Translations under genes and position numbers: made by a program
Shown: one piece after another, positions 60,619 to 64,000 of the stretch
Layout: each line of letters opens with the position of its first letter
How positions within the stretch are numbered: the stretch's first letter is position 1
Notes under the pieces: model-generated
The model's database searches: none
The model's input: the letters and a program-made list of their open reading frames with translations, nothing else
Told to the model about the DNA's origin: nothing
Source of the DNA: Bacillus sp. 1NLA3E
GTDB lineage: Bacteria > Bacillota > Bacilli > Bacillales > Cytobacillaceae
Length of the DNA stretch: 64,000 bases
Direction of reading: 5' to 3'
Assembly (NCBI RefSeq): GCF_000242895.2
Contig: NC_021171.1
Location: forward strand, 1,398,001-1,462,000

Positions 60619-61208
60619 GCTTGAAAGGGAAACGGATCGGTTTTGGGATTACAGGTTCTCACTGCACCTATGAAGAAATCTTTCCGGAAATAGCTAAGCT
60701 TGTTAAAGCGGAGGCAGAGGTCATTCCAGTTGTCACGTTTACCGTTAAAAATACAGATACCCGGTTTGGGAAAGGTGAAGATTGGATTGGGAAAATTGAA
60801 ACTTTAACAGGGCACAAAGTGATAGACTCAATTGTAAAAGCTGAACCACTTGGTCCTAGGATTCCATTGGATTGTATGGTTATAGCTCCAATAACAGGAA
60901 ATTCAATGAGTAAATTTGCTAACGCGATGACGGACTCCCCAGTCTTAATGGCGGCTAAGGCAACTCTTAGAAATCAAAAACCAGTTGTCTTAGGAATATC
61001 AACAAATGACGCACTTGGATTAAATGGAATGAATTTAATGAAATTGATGGCAACAAAAAATATATACTTTATCCCATTCGGGCAGGATGATCCAATCAAA
61101 AAGCCAAATTCAATGGTTGCCAGAATGTCTTTGTTAGACGAAACCATTCTAGCTGCAATGGAGGGAACACAGCTTCAGCCTGTTTTAGTGGAAAAATTTC
61201 GTGATTAG
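60615..61208 (+). CDS. dpaB: Dipicolinate synthase subunit B (SpoVFB)
   Basis: This 197-residue flavoprotein-family subunit begins LKGKRIGFGITGSHCTYEEIFPEI and contains the PITGNSMSKFANAMTDSPVLMAAKATLRN block of the flavodoxin-like PPC decarboxylase fold. It partners DpaA. The ATG overlaps the dpaA stop, and GGGAGGGG precedes it. Confidence 0.96.
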   Translation: MSLKGKRIGFGITGSHCTYEEIFPEIAKLVKAEAEVIPVVTFTVKNTDTRFGKGEDWIGKIETLTGHKVIDSIVKAEPLGPRIPLDCMVIAPITGNSMSKFANAMTDSPVLMAAKATLRNQKPVVLGISTNDALGLNGMNLMKLMATKNIYFIPFGQDDPIKKPNSMVARMSLLDETILAAMEGTQLQPVLVEKFRD

Positions 61209-61298
61209 ATTGAACCTTCACACTTTTTCTAGCAAACCGTTAAAAAGTTGATTCTTTAACGAACACGTTATGTTAAAATAAATGATATTATAAATTAT

Positions 61299-61333
61299 GG
61301 CGGCTCCACTTTAAAGGAATAAAGGTGCCGTCT
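61299..61333 (+). promoter_or_regulatory. Imperfect hairpin in asd leader
   Basis: GGCGGC-CC-TTTA pairs with TAAA-GG-GCCGTC around loop AAGGAA, 60 bases before asd. No T tract follows. It is far too small for a lysine riboswitch. No clear promoter boxes were found in the 187-bp gap. Confidence 0.3.
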
Positions 61334-61395
61334 TAACTTTCAAATAACGATGCTAGAAAAAACATATTTATTGATTGAGGAAGGGGTTTCTATTC

Positions 61396-62451
61396 ATGAG
61401 CCAAACAAAGGGTTTCCATGTCGCAGTTGTAGGAGCGACTGGAGCAGTTGGACAACAAATGATTCAAACACTTGAAAACAGAGATTTTCCAATTTCGACA
61501 TTAACATTACTATCATCTTCACGTTCTGCAGGAAAAACAGTTATGTTTAAAGGAAAAGAAATAACTGTTCAAGAAGCAAAACCAGAGAGCTTTGAAGGGG
61601 TGGATATCGCTCTATTTAGTGCCGGTGGTAGTGTTTCATTAGAACTGGCTCCCGAAGCTGCTAAGCGTGGAGCAATTTGTGTAGATAACACAAGTGCATT
61701 TCGTATGGACGAAAATGTGCCGCTTGTAGTTCCAGAAGTTAATGAAGAGGATCTCAAATTGCACAACGGGATTATTGCCAATCCAAATTGTTCAACCATT
61801 CAAATGGTTGTTGCATTAGAGCCGATTAGACAAAAATTTGGTTTAAAGAAAGTACTTGTCTCAACATACCAAGCAGTTTCTGGTTCTGGAGCTGTGGCGA
61901 TTGAAGAATTAAATCATCAAACAAAAGCGATAAGCAATGGCGAGGAGTTTGAGGCAAAGGTTCTACCTGTAAAATCAGACGTTAAGCATTTCCAAATCGC
62001 CTTCAATGCCATCCCACAGATTGATAAGTTCCAGGATAATGGTTATACCTATGAAGAAATGAAAATGATAAATGAAACAAAGAAAATTATGCATATGCAA
62101 GATCTACCTGTTGCTGCAACTTGTGTGCGTATTCCAGTTGCAACGGGTCATTCAGAATCTGTCTATTTCGAAATCGACGAAACAGGAGTTCAATCTGCAG
62201 ACCTTAAGTCTTTATTAGAAAATGCACCAGGTGTTGTGTTACAGGACGACCCAGAACATCAAGTTTATCCAATGCCTGCGTATTGTGTTGGGAAAAATGA
62301 TGTCTTCGTTGGTCGCATCCGTAAAGATTTAGACGTAGAAAACGGGTTCCATATGTGGGTTGTTTCTGACAACCTCCTAAAAGGAGCAGCCTGGAATTCT
62401 GTCCAGATTGCTGAGAGTTTAATTAGACTTGGACTAGTAACAGAAAAATAA
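61396..62451 (+). CDS. asd: Aspartate-semialdehyde dehydrogenase
   Basis: Asd reduces aspartyl phosphate to the semialdehyde, the branch point to lysine/diaminopimelate/dipicolinate and to threonine/methionine. The 351-residue protein has the cofactor motif [10 protein letters not shown] (11-20), the catalytic Cys132 in NPNCST and the catalytic His within [22 protein letters not shown] precedes the ATG at 61396; an in-frame TTG at 61375 has no separate site. Confidence 0.96.
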   Translation: MSQTKGFHVAVVGATGAVGQQMIQTLENRDFPISTLTLLSSSRSAGKTVMFKGKEITVQEAKPESFEGVDIALFSAGGSVSLELAPEAAKRGAICVDNTSAFRMDENVPLVVPEVNEEDLKLHNGIIANPNCSTIQMVVALEPIRQKFGLKKVLVSTYQAVSGSGAVAIEELNHQTKAISNGEEFEAKVLPVKSDVKHFQIAFNAIPQIDKFQDNGYTYEEMKMINETKKIMHMQDLPVAATCVRIPVATGHSESVYFEIDETGVQSADLKSLLENAPGVVLQDDPEHQVYPMPAYCVGKNDVFVGRIRKDLDVENGFHMWVVSDNLLKGAAWNSVQIAESLIRLGLVTEK

Positions 62452-62452
62452 A

Positions 62453-62485
62453 ACAATAGGTGAAACATCACACCTGTTGATTTTC
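62453..62485 (+). terminator. Weak hairpin between asd and dapG
   Basis: CAATAGGTG pairs with CACCTGTTG (one G-U) around AAACATCA, followed by ATTTTC. It may attenuate. Confidence 0.4.
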
Positions 62486-62501
62486 TATAGAAGGTGCTTC
62501 G

Positions 62502-63725
62502 ATGAAAATAATCGTTCAAAAATTTGGCGGTACTTCAGTCCGTGATGATGAAAGTCGAAGAAATGCCAAACGCCATATCGAAAAAGCAATTTCTGAAGGA
62601 TATAAAGTTGTAGTGGTTGTTTCTGCTATGGGACGTACTGGTGACGCTTATGCTACCGATACACTACTTTCATTAATTGGCGGTAATTCGAGTAAATTGA
62701 CCAAACGAGAATTTGATTTACTGTTATCATGTGGGGAAATGATCTCTAGCGTGGTATTTACTAATATGCTAATTGAAAATGGAATAAAAGCAGTCTCGTT
62801 AACTGGAGCACAGGCTGGATTTCGGACAAACAGCGATCATACCAATGCGAAAATAATTGAAATGAAATGTGACCGATTATTAAGAGAACTTCAAGATGTG
62901 GAGGTTGTGGTTGTTGCTGGTTTTCAAGGGACTGCCAATAACGGCGACATTACTACAATTGGCCGAGGTGGCAGTGATACTTCAGCTTCGGCACTTGGAG
63001 CAGCTTTAAATGCAGAATTTATCGATATATTTACGGATGTGGAAGGGATTATGACTGCTGACCCACGGGTAGCTGAAAATGCTCGTCCATTATCAGTCGT
63101 TACCTATACAGAAGTGTGTAATATGGCCTATCAAGGTGCAAAGGTGATCCATCCCCGTGCTGTTGAAATTGCCATGCAAGCAAAAGTACCGATTCGAATC
63201 CGCTCAACATATAGCGACGGAACAGGAACTTTGGTCACTTCTAGTAATAAAAATAACCATGGTAGCGATCTAAAGGAACGTCCAGTTACTGGAATTGCCC
63301 ATGTTTCAAATGTAACTCAAATTAAGGTGTTAGCCAAAAAAAATCAGTATAACCTACAGGCAGAAGTATTTAAAGCAATGGCAAATGAAAATATCAGTGT
63401 AGATTTTATCAATATATCTCCAAATGGGGTTGTCTACACAGTGACTGACGAAATGGCTGATCGGGCCGTAACGGTTTTATCCGACCTAGGCCACGAGCCA
63501 GCGATTGAGCGCCAATGTGCTAAGGTATCTGTTGTTGGTGCTGGAATGGCTGGGGTACCTGGGGTGACTTCCAAAATTGTTACAGCTCTTTCGGAAAAAG
63601 AAATCCGCATTTTGCAATCAGCTGATAGCCATACAACGATTTGGGTGCTTATCAAACAACAAGATTTGGTCAAGGCAGTAAATGCCTTGCATGATGCGTT
63701 CCAGTTGGAAAAAGAATCTGAATAA
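62502..63725 (+). CDS. dapG: Aspartokinase I DapG
   Basis: DapG phosphorylates aspartate for the diaminopimelate pathway; in B. subtilis this isozyme is inhibited by meso-diaminopimelate. The 407-residue protein has the kinase motif IVQKFGGTSV, TTIGRGGSDTSA, VEGIMTADPRV and two C-terminal ACT domains (about 270-400). AAGGTGC precedes the ATG. Its place between asd and dapA identifies it as the DapG isozyme. Confidence 0.95.
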   Translation: MKIIVQKFGGTSVRDDESRRNAKRHIEKAISEGYKVVVVVSAMGRTGDAYATDTLLSLIGGNSSKLTKREFDLLLSCGEMISSVVFTNMLIENGIKAVSLTGAQAGFRTNSDHTNAKIIEMKCDRLLRELQDVEVVVVAGFQGTANNGDITTIGRGGSDTSASALGAALNAEFIDIFTDVEGIMTADPRVAENARPLSVVTYTEVCNMAYQGAKVIHPRAVEIAMQAKVPIRIRSTYSDGTGTLVTSSNKNNHGSDLKERPVTGIAHVSNVTQIKVLAKKNQYNLQAEVFKAMANENISVDFINISPNGVVYTVTDEMADRAVTVLSDLGHEPAIERQCAKVSVVGAGMAGVPGVTSKIVTALSEKEIRILQSADSHTTIWVLIKQQDLVKAVNALHDAFQLEKESE

Positions 63726-63755
63726 CCTTTATTTATAAGGTAAAGGAGTGGCAAA

Positions 63756-64000
63756 ATGACTATTTTCGGTCGGGTTTCCACCGCTATGGTGACCCCTTTT
63801 GACAGTAAGGGACATATTGATTTTGTAAAAACAACCCAACTCGTAAATCATTTAATTGGTAGTGGATCAGAATCAATAGTGGTTGCAGGAACGACAGGTG
63901 AATCACCAACTCTTTCCAAAGAAGAAAAGGTGGCTCTTTTTCAACATGTTGTTCAGGTTGTTGATAAGCGGGTACCGGTAATTGCAGGAACAGGTAGTTA
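63756..64000 (+). CDS. dapA: 4-hydroxy-tetrahydrodipicolinate synthase DapA (5' part, cut by window)
   Basis: The first 81 codons encode a (beta/alpha)8 aldolase N-terminus: RVSTAMVTPFDSKGHID and the conserved AGTTGESPTLSKEEK motif with the active-site Thr pair. DapA condenses pyruvate with aspartate semialdehyde made by Asd. AAAGGAG precedes the ATG. The catalytic Tyr and Lys lie beyond the window. Confidence 0.95.
   Translation, partial: MTIFGRVSTAMVTPFDSKGHIDFVKTTQLVNHLIGSGSESIVVAGTTGESPTLSKEEKVALFQHVVQVVDKRVPVIAGTGS

Noticed and set aside
61209-61395. Lysine riboswitch before asd
   Set aside because: The space and structure are too small and none of the conserved lysine-aptamer blocks is visible; only one imperfect hairpin occurs.

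Overview
The window is a stretch of a low-GC Gram-positive, endospore-forming Bacillaceae chromosome. Protein-level resemblance and gene order follow the Bacillus subtilis fabD-to-dapA region almost gene for gene. Dipicolinate synthase genes show a spore former. The genus cannot be fixed from sequence alone; a Neobacillus-like or neighbouring Bacillus lineage is my best guess. Every intact gene is on the + strand.

Layout. (1) 1-7905: fatty acid synthesis (fabD, fabG, acpP), then rnc, smc and ftsY. (2) 8069-11612: an accessory cassette between ftsY and ylxM-ffh, which are adjacent in B. subtilis. It encodes a small lipoprotein, a DUF350 membrane protein, an unknown acidic protein, a glutathionylspermidine-synthase-like ATP-grasp enzyme and a two-helix K+ channel with an RCK domain. 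This is the best candidate for a poorly described system here. (3) 11726-18961: ylxM-ffh, rpsP-khpA-ylqD-rimM-trmD-rplS, lepB, rbgA, rnhB. (4) 19172-30471: sucCD, dprA, topA, trmFO, xerC, hslVU, codY. (5) 30472-31900: a scar holding a decayed IS1182-like transposase between two inverted copies of a dispersed repeat; B. subtilis carries its large flagellar/chemotaxis operon at this spot. (6) 32022-41201: rpsB-tsf-pyrH-frr-uppS-cdsA-dxr-rasP-proS. (7) 41723-56514: polC, rimP-nusA-rnpM-ylxQ-infB-ylxP-rbfA, truB-ribF, rpsO, pnp. (8) 56640-64000: ylxY, mlpA, ymxH, dpaAB, asd, dapG and a truncated dapA.

The genes form a housekeeping corridor for membrane lipid and isoprenoid synthesis, co-translational targeting (FtsY, YlxM, Ffh), ribosome assembly and translation, chromosome maintenance and processing, nutrient-responsive control (CodY) and the diaminopimelate/dipicolinate branch used for cell wall, lysine and spores. 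Most operons end in a clear intrinsic terminator.

The main non-coding feature is a family of about 130-250 bp GC-rich palindromic elements (nine copies or fragments, here called family A). They sit only between genes, often just after a terminator, and eight of nine point the same way as the genes. The best copies end in inverted repeats close to TTGGCTCTGTTAAAG, so they look like non-autonomous mobile elements. A second repeat type (family B) lies before rpsO, and a five-unit repeat with an exact 21-nt period follows proS. Several leaders look regulatory: those of rplS, rpsB, rimP-nusA, rpsO and pnp. A sigma-K-like promoter precedes dpaA.
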